DNA of 64,000 nucleotides from UBA10347 sp905182135 (GTDB lineage Bacteria; Actinomycetota; Acidimicrobiia; Acidimicrobiales; UBA10347), in the NCBI GenBank assembly GCA_963925805.1, contig CAWUSE010000008.1:1-64000 (forward strand). Reading direction: 5' to 3'. Under the pieces are notes generated by a model, which worked only from the letters and a program-made list of their open reading frames with translations, was not told where the DNA came from and ran no database searches. The translations under genes were made by a program, and so were the position numbers. The number at the start of each line of letters is the position of its first letter. The first letter of the stretch is position 1. Below are positions 26,611 through 35,113 of the stretch, piece by piece.

Positions 26611-26975
26611 GCGCTTAGTTGCGCCGGGTTTTTGAGGTATCGAACGGTTGATTGTGAAAACTCCGCAGCAGTTGCCCCATCGAATTCCCGGTGATTCCGG
26701 GTCAGGCTCAGAGTCAAGACGGTCATGAGAGATCCTACGCCATCATCTCACCAAGTCTCAGTACGGAACCGGCCAACACTGAGAATTACCGTATTCGGTG
26801 GATTGGTAACCGGCGTGAACATGTCAACGCCATACATTCCCAATGCGGTGACCGAGAACGTGCCGGTTACGAGCTCGTTCAACTTGGGATTGCCCTCACG
26901 GGCACAGCCAGCCAGGTCGACGACGGCATCTGTCAGTGGCCCCGTTCGTCTTCGACCGCTCTTGGCGTTCGCTAG
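26607..26975 (-). pseudogene. Remnant of dihydrolipoamide acyltransferase (E2) catalytic domain
   Basis: Minus-strand translation gives the E2 C-terminal domain: LTDAVVDLAGCAREGNPKL, then TGTFSVTALGMYGVDMFTPV and TNPPNTVILSVGRFR, an in-frame TGA (26748-26750), then TVLTLSLTRNHREFDG and STVRYLKNPAQLSA. Intact E2 proteins read D-H-R-x-x-D-G in the catalytic loop; here it is NHREFDG with His kept. The lipoyl and peripheral domains and the first half of the catalytic domain are missing. The end overlaps the PghP-like start by 4 bases. It is broken and short, so inactive. Confidence 0.75.
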
Positions 26976-27171
26976 ATCCTAGGAACCCGTTGGCCCAGGC
27001 CTAAGTAGCGTTGATTTGGGGATGCCAGCCTGCGCACCCCATGTCGAGCACCAAGTCTTAGATACCGGTTCAGCGTCCGTCGAGAAGTTGTGCAACTATG
27101 CGAGCGCTGAGGACCTGGCACCAGCGACAAGCACACACTCGAGACATACAGAAGAGCATGAGGAAAATGAC

Positions 27172-28371
27172 ATGGCACGCTTCGACAAGACACGACTCGA
27201 CCGGATTGGCGCAGTAGGCCGCCGTTACGTCGACGAGGGAAAGATCCCATGCTCGGTTGTTCAGGTCGCTGACTCACGCGGCCCGGTCTACACCGACACC
27301 TACGGTTGGGCCGACGTCGAGGACCAAACCCCCATCACCGCCGAGAGCATTTTTCGGATCTACTCGATGACTAAGCCGATCACGTCCATCGTGCTGATGC
27401 AGCTTTACGAAGAAGGCGAGCTACTACTGGAGGATCCCCTCGAGAAATTTTTACCCGAGTTCGCAAACCCGACCGTCATGGTTGGGGGCACTGATATCTC
27501 GCCGGTCACGCGTCCGGCGGCGCGTTCCATCACGATCAAGGACATTCTCACACACTGCTCGGGTTTCACCTACGGCTTCCTCCACCAGGGCCCGCTCGAT
27601 GCTCGATACCGGGATCAAGACTTGGGCGGCCTCAGCACACCCGACTACTCGTTGAGCGAAGGCATGCAACGGCTCGCCGAGCAGCCACTGCTTTTCGAAC
27701 CAGGCACGGCCTGGAACTACTCGATGTCTACAGATGTCTGTGGTGCTGTGATCGAGGCCATCACCGGGCAGACGTTGGACCAGGCCTTTACCGAACGGGT
27801 TTTTAACCCACTCTCTATGCTCGACACTGGCTTCGCTGTGTCCGCGTCTGAGACCGAACGCTTTGCCTCGCTATATGCACCCATCGCACCTGGCCCGATG
27901 ACTCGTATCGACCAGGCAAAATCAAGCAACTACCTCGAACCACCAGCGTTCCTTTCTGGCGGCGGCGGCTTGGTCTCAACTCTGGGTGATTATCAGAAGT
28001 TCGCATCAATGCTTTTGGCGGGTGGCGCCGCTGCCGGCAACCGAGTGATTGGACGACGGACACTCGAGTACATGGCCAGCAACCATCTTCCCGGCGGCAA
28101 GTTGTTGAACGAGCTTGGCCAGTCCTTGTTCTCTGAAGTCACAATGGACGGCATGGGGTTCGGGCTTGGCTTTGCAGTCGTACAGGATCCCGCCGCAAAC
28201 GCCAGCTTGTGTTCACCGGGCGAATTCAATTGGGGCGGTGCTGCCAGCACGGCCTTTTGGATCGACCCAGTCGAAGAGATCACGGCTGTATTCATGACCC
28301 AACTGTTGCCTTCGAGCCACTATCCAATTCGCCGTGAGCTGCGCTCGGCCGTTTACCAGGCTCTCCTCTAA
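27172..28371 (+). CDS. Serine hydrolase, class C beta-lactamase/EstB-like
   Basis: 399 residues from ATG 27172, preceded by AGGA at 27161-27164. S-x-x-K is SMTK at residues 65-68 (nucleophile S65); the second motif is a Tyr in AWNYSMSTDV, and SGGGGLVSTLGDY leads to the C-terminal region. No signal peptide, unlike secreted beta-lactamases, so a cytosolic esterase or transferase such as EstB is more likely than an antibiotic-resistance enzyme. The position near whiB7 is not close enough to imply resistance. Substrate unknown. Confidence 0.88.
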   Translation: MARFDKTRLDRIGAVGRRYVDEGKIPCSVVQVADSRGPVYTDTYGWADVEDQTPITAESIFRIYSMTKPITSIVLMQLYEEGELLLEDPLEKFLPEFANPTVMVGGTDISPVTRPAARSITIKDILTHCSGFTYGFLHQGPLDARYRDQDLGGLSTPDYSLSEGMQRLAEQPLLFEPGTAWNYSMSTDVCGAVIEAITGQTLDQAFTERVFNPLSMLDTGFAVSASETERFASLYAPIAPGPMTRIDQAKSSNYLEPPAFLSGGGGLVSTLGDYQKFASMLLAGGAAAGNRVIGRRTLEYMASNHLPGGKLLNELGQSLFSEVTMDGMGFGLGFAVVQDPAANASLCSPGEFNWGGAASTAFWIDPVEEITAVFMTQLLPSSHYPIRRELRSAVYQALL

Positions 28372-28393
28372 GACCGCGCTAGCCCCCTCTGAC

Positions 28394-28735
28394 TCAACCG
28401 ACAGCTTCGGCATTTCGGTGCAAAATCGCATGAGTGGCGTCGATCGAGGCGTAACCCAGGCCCTGATCGTTGACATCAACAGCTGCAGCCGTGCCATCGA
28501 TGATCAGGTTGTAGTCGTCGGCTGACGTCGGAGGCCACAGCAGCGCCACAAGCGGCTGCGACTCTATATTGCGAATTGTCTTACGTCCCGCTGGAGCACG
28601 CAGTGTCGAGCCGTCAAGTTCGAAGATGACCTGCGTCGTGTGCGGCCGGCCATCGACTCCGGTGGTAACAAGATAACCGGCACCTCGAGCCGTGACATGT
28701 TTTGCGAGATCCTCGAGTTCGACCTTGATGCTCAT
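28394..28735 (-). CDS. PPOX-class split-barrel flavin/F420-binding protein
   Basis: A 113-residue split-barrel protein of the pyridoxamine-phosphate oxidase superfamily: GYLVTTGVDGRPHTTQVIF at the start (cofactor-binding strand), TLRAPAGRKTIRNI, then PLVALLWPPTSADDYNLIID. This is the small type often called PPOX class F420-dependent. A redox role on a small substrate is likely; the cofactor (FMN or F420) is not decided. It follows the Rieske gene by 42 bases on the same strand. Confidence 0.8.
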   Translation of the reverse strand: MSIKVELEDLAKHVTARGAGYLVTTGVDGRPHTTQVIFELDGSTLRAPAGRKTIRNIESQPLVALLWPPTSADDYNLIIDGTAAAVDVNDQGLGYASIDATHAILHRNAEAVG

Positions 28736-28777
28736 GGGCTGATCCTAATAGGGGTGATTCGGGACAGGTCGCGCCGG

Positions 28778-29854
28778 CTATAACGACGGTTCGGGACGCG
28801 AGCCTGGTGCAGCCGAGAATACAGGCGGCTCGGGCGGCACATCGCCAAGACGCCACGCCAAATAGGCGTGAAAATCACCCAGTGCTCGCTCGATCTCGAG
28901 TAACGGACCCGGCCGCCACCGGGCCGCCACGTTCGATTGGACTCGCTCGCAGATAGCCCGGTCCTCGTCAACGAACCGGGCATCCCAGCCCGGTATGTTC
29001 ACGATAACACCTGCGTCGGTTGCGGCTTCACCTGCAACACCTGTCGTGACCTCGGTGTGGCCAACGTTCACCGGGCGCACTGATTGCCACAACATGGCAT
29101 CGGGGTAGACGATGGCGACAAATGACGGCGGCAGCGAAATCACCACATGATCGGCTCGTTCCATGGACTCACCGCCGGTCACGGTGGCCCGAGCCGAACC
29201 TGCAAGATAGTAGGATCCGTCTGTTGGGCTGACCGGCTCGATGGTTTCGGCGTGCACCCTGAAATGGCTATAGCTGTCGAGCGCATTGGCTACGATCAGT
29301 TTCCAATTCGCTTGCCATTGCTCGGACATTGTCCCAGCAACATCGTGGTGAAGTCGGCCCAGGCCCAGTGGCTTGACATGCGGCTCGATCGCAGCGACCC
29401 GCTCGTGCAGAGGCTCAACATCCGCATTCAAACTCACAAATATAAGACCATTCCAGGTCTCTACGAGAAAAGATGCCAACCCGTGTTCTGAGTGATTGAT
29501 CTCATCGGGTTGGGCATACGGCACGCTGAGCAACTCGCCCTCAATGTCATAGGTCCATGCGTGGTACGGGCACGAGAAACGTGACGCTCGACCGGCGCAG
29601 TCGACGAGCGGAGCTCCACGGTGAGCGCAGACATTTTCGAGCGCTCGGACCTTGAAGTCGTCGCCTCGCACCATGATGATTGGTTGGCGGCCAATCACGA
29701 CCGGCACAAAGTCGCCCGGTTCCGCTACAGCGTCGGTCGTGCATGCGAACACCCAATCTCGATGCCAAATGTCGGCGATCTCAAGCTCGAAGACAGCTTC
29801 GTCGCCAAACAGATCGACAGGCAGCGCGGTACCGCGCTCTATTCGATTGGGCAT
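28778..29854 (-). CDS. Rieske non-heme iron oxygenase, alpha subunit
   Basis: 358 residues from ATG 29854 (the frame is open to 29965). The Rieske [2Fe-2S] ligands are C76, H78, C95 and H98 (CAHRGAPLVDC...SCPYHAW). The mononuclear iron site lies in NALDSYSHFRVHAE, with H197 and H201 and a nearby Asp. It would hydroxylate, dihydroxylate or demethylate an aromatic or N-methyl substrate with O2. No ferredoxin or reductase gene is adjacent; the neighbouring nitroreductase and PPOX genes may be functionally linked but this is unproven. Confidence 0.92.
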   Translation of the reverse strand: MPNRIERGTALPVDLFGDEAVFELEIADIWHRDWVFACTTDAVAEPGDFVPVVIGRQPIIMVRGDDFKVRALENVCAHRGAPLVDCAGRASRFSCPYHAWTYDIEGELLSVPYAQPDEINHSEHGLASFLVETWNGLIFVSLNADVEPLHERVAAIEPHVKPLGLGRLHHDVAGTMSEQWQANWKLIVANALDSYSHFRVHAETIEPVSPTDGSYYLAGSARATVTGGESMERADHVVISLPPSFVAIVYPDAMLWQSVRPVNVGHTEVTTGVAGEAATDAGVIVNIPGWDARFVDEDRAICERVQSNVAARWRPGPLLEIERALGDFHAYLAWRLGDVPPEPPVFSAAPGSRPEPSL

Positions 29855-29885
29855 GCGCTGCTCGTTTCTGGCTTGACCAGGCCCA

Positions 29886-30521
29886 CTACCACTCGTTCCA
29901 ATGAATGAGGTTCTCGACTGGCTGACGTTTCGCGAGCTTGAACTCGGTACCCACCGTGTAAGCAATCGGGAACAGACCGGCTTGTGTCCAACTGTTGAAG
30001 TCGATGCCTAACAACTCCGCGACTTCTTTCTCCCGTGGCAAATGCAGCGTGGTCCACGCCGAGCCCATGCCCTTGGTACGTAACGCCAACATCAGGCTCC
30101 ACACGGCCGGCAGGATTGAGCCCCATGCCGAGGCCTGGCGGAAGCTATCGGCACCCTCGAGACGACCAGCATGCAGAGGGATCACAAGTGCAGGAACATC
30201 CTGCATAATTTCAGCAAGGTGGTTCGATGAGTCAGCAATACGTTCGGACTGGGCGTCGCCCTCGGCCAACTTAGACTTCTGTTCACGATAGGGGTAGTAG
30301 CTGTCACGGTAGTGATCGGCAATGACCTGCTTTTTTGCAGGGTCATCCACAATCATCCATGACCAGCCTTGGGCGTTCGAACCAGTTGGTGCCTGCAGCG
30401 CCATCTCGATGCATTCAGTGATGGTTTCGCGTGCCACTGGGCGTTCTAGGTCCAGCCGTTTACGTACAGACCTGGTCGTGGTCAGCACGTCTTCTGCAGT
30501 TAGCCCGATGCTCTCACTCAT
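29886..30521 (-). CDS. Nitroreductase family protein
   Basis: 211 residues from ATG 30521 (MSESIGLTAEDVLTTTRSVRK). It has the FMN-binding nitroreductase fold: RSVRKRLDLERPV near the N-terminus, APTGSNAQGWSWMIVDD around residues 38-54, and AWTTLHLPREKEVAELLGI near the C-terminus. It would reduce nitro groups, quinones or similar electrophiles with NAD(P)H. Ends 31 bases before the Rieske start. A decayed paralogue occurs at 39549-39833. Confidence 0.9.
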   Translation of the reverse strand: MSESIGLTAEDVLTTTRSVRKRLDLERPVARETITECIEMALQAPTGSNAQGWSWMIVDDPAKKQVIADHYRDSYYPYREQKSKLAEGDAQSERIADSSNHLAEIMQDVPALVIPLHAGRLEGADSFRQASAWGSILPAVWSLMLALRTKGMGSAWTTLHLPREKEVAELLGIDFNSWTQAGLFPIAYTVGTEFKLAKRQPVENLIHWNEW

Positions 30522-30564
30522 GTTGGTGTTTCTGCTTTCGATTCGGCCGGTGGTCGGCGTCACG

Positions 30565-31065
30565 TTAGCAATCCACCACGCCACTCTCGTGCACGAGAAG
30601 CCAGCGTTTGGTATCGAGGCCACCAGCGAAGCCCGTGAGCTTGCCGTTAGCACCCACAATGCGATGACACGGAAGCACAATCGATAATGGGTTTCTGCCG
30701 TTGGCAGACCCGACGGCACGGATTGCCCTGGGCCGCCCGATTGCAACGGCTTGCTTGCCATACGTGGACGTTTCGCCATAGGGGATGTCCGCTAAGGCCT
30801 GCCAAGCCTCTCGTTGAAATTCAGTGCCGCGAAGTTCCAACGGCAGGTCAAAGACACGTCGGTCGCCCTCGAAGTACTCGCCAAGTTGATCCGACGTGCG
30901 ACGAAGAACCTCATTGCTTCCGTCGGTCGGCTCGACCGCGAACCGGACTCGACCGTCACGCTCCTCGGGCCATAAGACGGCGATCAATGCTGTGCTCGTC
31001 GCTACCAATCCCAGGTCGCCTATGGGACTGCGAATAGTGGTGCGGTACAGACGCGTCGTCATCAT
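30565..31065 (-). CDS. ogt: Methylated-DNA--protein-cysteine methyltransferase
   Basis: 166 residues from ATG 31065. The active-site signature IVLPCHRIVGANGKLTGFAG has acceptor C133 in PCHR; FQREAWQALADIPYGETSTYG is the winged-helix DNA-binding region. It removes O6-alkyl groups from guanine by suicide transfer. Its ATG overlaps the stop of the AdaA-AlkA fusion (ATGA), so it is translationally coupled to it, giving an alkylation-damage operon. Confidence 0.96.
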   Translation of the reverse strand: MMTTRLYRTTIRSPIGDLGLVATSTALIAVLWPEERDGRVRFAVEPTDGSNEVLRRTSDQLGEYFEGDRRVFDLPLELRGTEFQREAWQALADIPYGETSTYGKQAVAIGRPRAIRAVGSANGRNPLSIVLPCHRIVGANGKLTGFAGGLDTKRWLLVHESGVVDC

Positions 31066-32498
31066 GATGCCGCTTTCAGGGAGGCAGACGCCGCCCAAAG
31101 GTGATGGGTGAGATAGCTACGCCACGGGCTTGCAGCCGCGATCATTTCCGGAGTCAAACCCAGCGATAGAGCGGAACGGTCTGCCACCAGGTCACCCCCA
31201 AGAAAAATGTCAGGGTGTCCTAACACTCGCATCGCGATGTAATTGGCGGTCCAAGGTCCAATCCCTTTGACCGTTACGAGTTCCTTGCGTACTTCGTCTC
31301 GGTCTGCGCCAGGGGTCAGTTCCTCCGTGCGTCCGTCAAACAACTCGGCAACAGCGTGGATTGTCTCGGCGGTCCGCTTCGTAAGTCCCATATCAGCCAA
31401 GTCCGTTTCCGCAACCTGGGCAGGGGTCGGAAACGGCTGCAAGCGCCCGCTCGATTCCGATGCTCGTTTGACGATACGACTGGCAAGGGTGCGCGCTGCT
31501 GCCACGCTTCGTTGTTGTCCAAGCACGGCAAATACGAGTGTTGCGAATCCGTCGCTGGACCCCGGTGAACGCAAACCTGGCAATGCACCGATGTACCCGG
31601 CTAACGATTTCACCGCAACAAGAGCGGCATCGATATGGGTGGGGTCTGCGTCCAGATCCAGCATGCGGCGGCACTGAGCAACCGCACCGGCCAGATCCGC
31701 CACGTCATCGAGTTCGAGATTGCACTGCACCCACTGTTCCGCTATTTCAAGCACAGCAATGCCATTGCCGTTCTCGAGCCGGAGAGCTGTAGACAACCTT
31801 CCGGCTTCGACGTTGGCGACCCCGGCCACGGTGCGCTTATCAGCCCAGGCAAGGAAGTAATCACCAGCCAATGGGGCACGAAACGGCAAGCGAATGCTGA
31901 GAGAACCGGGATCGCTGGGTGCCAAATTACGTTTTGCCCGCAGCTCGGTGGGCGTTGCATCAAATACTTCGCGAATGGTGTCGTTGAACTGCCGCAAGCT
32001 TGAGAAACCAGCAGCGAATGCAACATCGGTGAATCGCATCGCGGTTGTCTCGATGAGCGTGCGGGCTGTCTGTGCACGTTGTGCCCGAGCCACGGCAAGC
32101 GGCGGGGCACCGACGGCTTCAATCATGATGCGACGTAGATGGCGTTCCGTCACCGCTAGATCCAGCGCGAGTTCATTGACTGTGTGTGTATCGAGATACC
32201 CCTGGTTGATCAGCCGCATTGCCCGACCAACCAGATCCTGTCGAACGTTCCACTCCGGTGAACCTGGCGTTGCGTCAGGCCGACACCGTTTACATGCCCG
32301 TAAGCCAGCTCGCTGCGCCGCCGCCGTCGTCAAGAAGAAGTCAACATTCTTGCGCAGTGGGTGAACCGGCGTGGGGCAGCTTGGTCGACAGTAGATACCG
32401 GTGGTGCGCACTCCGACAATGAAAACTCCATCGAATCGGGCGTCACGGCTCTTGAGTGCCCGATAGCGCTGATCGTCGTCCAAGTCCGCGAGCGTCAT
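31062..32498 (-). CDS. alkA: AdaA-AraC-AlkA fusion: alkylation sensor and DNA-3-methyladenine glycosylase
   Basis: 478 residues from ATG 32498. Domain 1 (about 1-80): Ada zinc/methyl-acceptor domain with C37 and C41 (IYCRPSCPTP) and C69 and C72 (ACKRCRPD); C37 is the likely methylphosphotriester acceptor. Domain 2 (about 85-185): AraC-type HTH (LALDLAVTERHLRRIMIEAVG). Domain 3 (about 195-475): AlkA-like glycosylase with the helix-hairpin-helix VTVKGIGPWTANYIAMR and an Asp in IFLGGDLVADR. One protein would sense alkylation, activate transcription and excise bases. The Ada O6-methylguanine domain is absent; ogt downstream supplies it. Confidence 0.94.
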   Translation of the reverse strand: MTLADLDDDQRYRALKSRDARFDGVFIVGVRTTGIYCRPSCPTPVHPLRKNVDFFLTTAAAQRAGLRACKRCRPDATPGSPEWNVRQDLVGRAMRLINQGYLDTHTVNELALDLAVTERHLRRIMIEAVGAPPLAVARAQRAQTARTLIETTAMRFTDVAFAAGFSSLRQFNDTIREVFDATPTELRAKRNLAPSDPGSLSIRLPFRAPLAGDYFLAWADKRTVAGVANVEAGRLSTALRLENGNGIAVLEIAEQWVQCNLELDDVADLAGAVAQCRRMLDLDADPTHIDAALVAVKSLAGYIGALPGLRSPGSSDGFATLVFAVLGQQRSVAAARTLASRIVKRASESSGRLQPFPTPAQVAETDLADMGLTKRTAETIHAVAELFDGRTEELTPGADRDEVRKELVTVKGIGPWTANYIAMRVLGHPDIFLGGDLVADRSALSLGLTPEMIAAASPWRSYLTHHLWAASASLKAAS

Positions 32499-32898
32499 CC
32501 GCCCATCTTGCCTGACAACGAGGCGGACTGCTAGCGGATTTCGGACATACGCATCGAGGAGCCGCCATCGCCATCGGAGAAATCTTCGTCGGCGAGATCC
32601 CGGCGAAGCAGCCATCAGAGGGATTCTCATCGCCTGGGTCGTTGCGCTCGCCGTCACGCTGCAACGAGGCGAGCTAAGGCCGAGCTCCAGTGACAGACTC
32701 GTACCGTTCACAATTGAGCCAGCCCCACGGGCAACGCCAACTACGAGGTCTGTGCGGTACGACCAGTGCGTGTGTGGCCTTGTTCAGTTTGTTTGCATTG
32801 TTCCTCCAAGAACATTGCGTTCGGTACATCATGAGGACCCAACCTTGCAGCAACCTGAACCTTCCTAAACGCTGCACCCAGGAACTGAAAGCAGACCG
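32499..32898. other. Divergent intergenic region, ada operon and SnoaL-like gene
   Basis: About 400 bases holding the start-proximal DNA of the ada-ogt operon and of the SnoaL-like gene at 32899. The frame of the fusion gene is open upstream to 32711, but that part is low-complexity and not family-like. No certain promoter, coding remnant or RNA was recognised. An A/B-box-like Ada operator could not be identified by eye. Confidence 0.3.
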
Positions 32899-33288
32899 AT
32901 GACGACGACTAGCGAAGACCAATCCACAGTCCTAGCAGCGAACCAACGTTTCTACGACGCCCTCGAAGCCCGCGATATGGCGGCCATGAGCGCAGTGTGG
33001 GAACAGACCGATGACGTCATATGCGTTCACCCTGGATGGACGATTTTACGGGGCTGGGTCAACGTGGCCGGTTCATGGGATCGGATCTTGAACGGGCCGG
33101 GCCACAATCAGTTCATCTTGACGAACACCTCGGTGCGGGTCGAAGGTGATACGGCCTGGGTGGTACTCGATGAGAACCTGATGACCGACGGTCACGCTGG
33201 CACTATTGCGTGCACAAACGTATTCCGGCGCGACGGTGACGACTGGCGCATGGTTGTACACCACGGCTCACCGGTAATGAGCGGCTGA
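32899..33288 (+). CDS. SnoaL/NTF2-like family protein
   Basis: 129 residues with the NTF2-like cone fold pattern of DUF4440/SnoaL_3: an N-terminal helix (ANQRFYDALEARDMAAMSAVW), DVICVHPGWTILRGWVNVAGSW, and strands TNTSVRVEGDTAWVVLDEN and DDWRMVVHHGSPV. Small soluble enzymes or ligand-binding proteins share this fold. No catalytic residue set is clear. It is followed by an inverted repeat at 33329-33368. Confidence 0.8.
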   Translation: MTTTSEDQSTVLAANQRFYDALEARDMAAMSAVWEQTDDVICVHPGWTILRGWVNVAGSWDRILNGPGHNQFILTNTSVRVEGDTAWVVLDENLMTDGHAGTIACTNVFRRDGDDWRMVVHHGSPVMSG

Positions 33289-33328
33289 AATTAGCTATCG
33301 GAACCTGGTCAGAGGACCAAGGATGCGC

Positions 33329-33368
33329 ACCGTTGACGTTGGTCTAGGCGCCCACCGAAGTCAACGGT
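33329..33368. repeat. 9-base perfect inverted repeat after the SnoaL-like gene
   Basis: ACCGTTGAC at 33329-33337 and GTCAACGGT at 33360-33368, separated by 22 bases. It lies 40 bases after the stop of the SnoaL-like gene and has no U-tract. Either a weak terminator or an operator. Only the symmetry is seen. Confidence 0.35.
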
Positions 33369-33532
33369 ATGCACAGCTAGGCGAGCGATATTTGTTCCCC
33401 CGTGCAGGGGCAGGCTTGTTTGAACCGTAGATCCGAACGAAACAAGACAGCCACAGGCGGGCGACCCTCTCGGCACAGAGTGCCATTGAATGAACCCTAT
33501 GAATGGCCGAATAGATCACTACCGTCAAGAAA

Positions 33533-33964
33533 GTGAATACAACGCAAGAGGCTTCTGCCGTTTCTGTAGAGGAATGCAACAAGTTCATCGCTGAGCTCGA
33601 CTTTGTCGATCCCGTGCCCGTTATCGAGGAGGTTGCGCGAGATTGGGTGATTGCACGTATCCCAACCAATGGGCTACGGCTACGGCCCGGTGGCTACGTG
33701 CCAGGCCCCGTCATGATGAGCGCCGTTGACCTCGTCGCCTGGTTTCTCGTGTTCACCCGAAACGGGTTCACACCAATGGCGCTCACATGGGAACTCAAAA
33801 TTAACTTCCTGCGGCCAGCTCACGGCGCCGATCTCATGATCCGCGCCCGGCAAACCAAATTCGGCAAGTTGTGCCACGCGTCGATCGATCTGCATATGGA
33901 CGGCGACCCCGACCGCTTGGTCGCCCACGCGACGACGACGTACGTCTTGCCAGCCGACTCCTAA
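33533..33964 (+). CDS. PaaI-like hotdog thioesterase
   Basis: 143 residues from GTG 33533. The hotdog fold is indicated by LRLRPGGYVPGPVMMSAVD (central helix entry, where G-x-V-x-x-M-x-D is typical) and MALTWELKINFLRPAHGAD, followed by strands VAHATTTYVLP. It would hydrolyse acyl-CoA thioesters in the cytosol. The ribosome site is weak, so the start is less sure. No operon partner. Confidence 0.8.
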   Translation: MNTTQEASAVSVEECNKFIAELDFVDPVPVIEEVARDWVIARIPTNGLRLRPGGYVPGPVMMSAVDLVAWFLVFTRNGFTPMALTWELKINFLRPAHGADLMIRARQTKFGKLCHASIDLHMDGDPDRLVAHATTTYVLPADS

Positions 33965-34144
33965 CGCCTCTACCTCAGTCCCGGCTGGAGATTCAGGGTC
34001 GACGGACACGCCCTTAACAACCAGGCGGATCACCCAGGAGCGTTGCCGAGCACGGAGGACCAAACTTTTCTGCCACGAGACTGCTGTTCCGTGCGCAAGC
34101 TCCTCAAGGCCCCGATCAAATCGGCTAACCGACCCGAATCGACC

Positions 34145-35110
34145 TCAGATGATGTTGGCGACGGCTGTGCTGACTTCGGCGTTGATATGGCCCACTTGGG
34201 TAGTTGGATCAAATCGCGATGGGTTTTCGTCGCTCACGAATGCGGGGAGGGGCGCAATGACTGCGTCGGCATCAAAGGCGTTGAACAGGATCAAGCTGAA
34301 TCGCTCCCAATCGGTGTCGTTCACCCGATGCCTGGTGGCACGCAACTGGCCGTTCGTCAGCCGCTCGAGCATGTCGCCGACGATCACGATGAAGCGGTCT
34401 TCGAAGACGGGCGGTTCGATCCACTCGTGGTTGCGGGTGAGCAGTTCCAAACCTGGTGCGGTCTGCGACATGAGTGTGAAAGCTTCGTAGTCCGTGTGGG
34501 CGCTGATCCCCACGATGTTCTCGGCGGTGTTGCCTTCGTTTGGCGGGTACCGCAACAACCGCATCATCGACGAGCTCCGTTCACTCTCGTACTTGGCGAA
34601 GGTGTCCGCTGGCAGGCCATACATCTCAGCGAAGGCAACAAACAACTGTCGAGCTGCGGCTCGAGCCGCCAGATACCAGCCATAGACCGTGTCGTGGAAT
34701 CCAGGTAGCGCAGTTGGCCACAAATTTGCACCTAGCCCGCCGAACTCGGTGCTCGATTCGCCAGGTAGCTCCATAGCCAAGTCAAAGGACTCGCAACGAG
34801 CGATCGTGCCCGCCTCGTATGCCGGCTCGGTCCCTAGGGGAATCCAGCCGCGTTGCGATCCTCCGCCGAGCTGCAAGGCGGTTCGTTTGTGCTCATCGTC
34901 GAGTGCATGAAACCGACGGGCCTCGGCAAAGACCGCGTCTACCGATGCTTGCGACGGACCGAAGTTGGCAGCATAGAAGTAACCGACATCTTCAAAAGCA
35001 GCCCGAATCTCGGCCAGCGTGCTGGCACGTTTCTGCGATTTTGCGTGGAGGCCTGCAAGGTCGATATCAGGATGCTGCGAAAGTTGCGGAATCATGACCC
35101 CATTACTCAT
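34145..35110 (-). CDS. 2OG-Fe(II) oxygenase, isopenicillin N synthase family
   Basis: A 321-residue double-stranded beta-helix oxygenase. Fe ligands: His and Asp in AHTDYEAFTLMSQ and the distal His in LRATRHRVND; the 2-oxoglutarate-binding Arg is in WERFSLILFN. The N-terminal part (PQLSQHPDIDLAGLH and DVGYFYAANFGPS) is the family's conserved opening. It would hydroxylate or oxidise a small substrate using Fe(II), O2 and 2-oxoglutarate. It follows the SDR gene by three bases on the same strand, so the two probably act together. Confidence 0.9.
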   Translation of the reverse strand: MSNGVMIPQLSQHPDIDLAGLHAKSQKRASTLAEIRAAFEDVGYFYAANFGPSQASVDAVFAEARRFHALDDEHKRTALQLGGGSQRGWIPLGTEPAYEAGTIARCESFDLAMELPGESSTEFGGLGANLWPTALPGFHDTVYGWYLAARAAARQLFVAFAEMYGLPADTFAKYESERSSSMMRLLRYPPNEGNTAENIVGISAHTDYEAFTLMSQTAPGLELLTRNHEWIEPPVFEDRFIVIVGDMLERLTNGQLRATRHRVNDTDWERFSLILFNAFDADAVIAPLPAFVSDENPSRFDPTTQVGHINAEVSTAVANII

Positions 35111-35113
35111 TGC

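Noticed and set aside
26748..26750. In-frame TGA in the E2-like fragment as a second selenocysteine codon
   Set aside because: E2 enzymes have no catalytic Cys there and the gene lacks its N-terminal half, so decay is the simpler reading.
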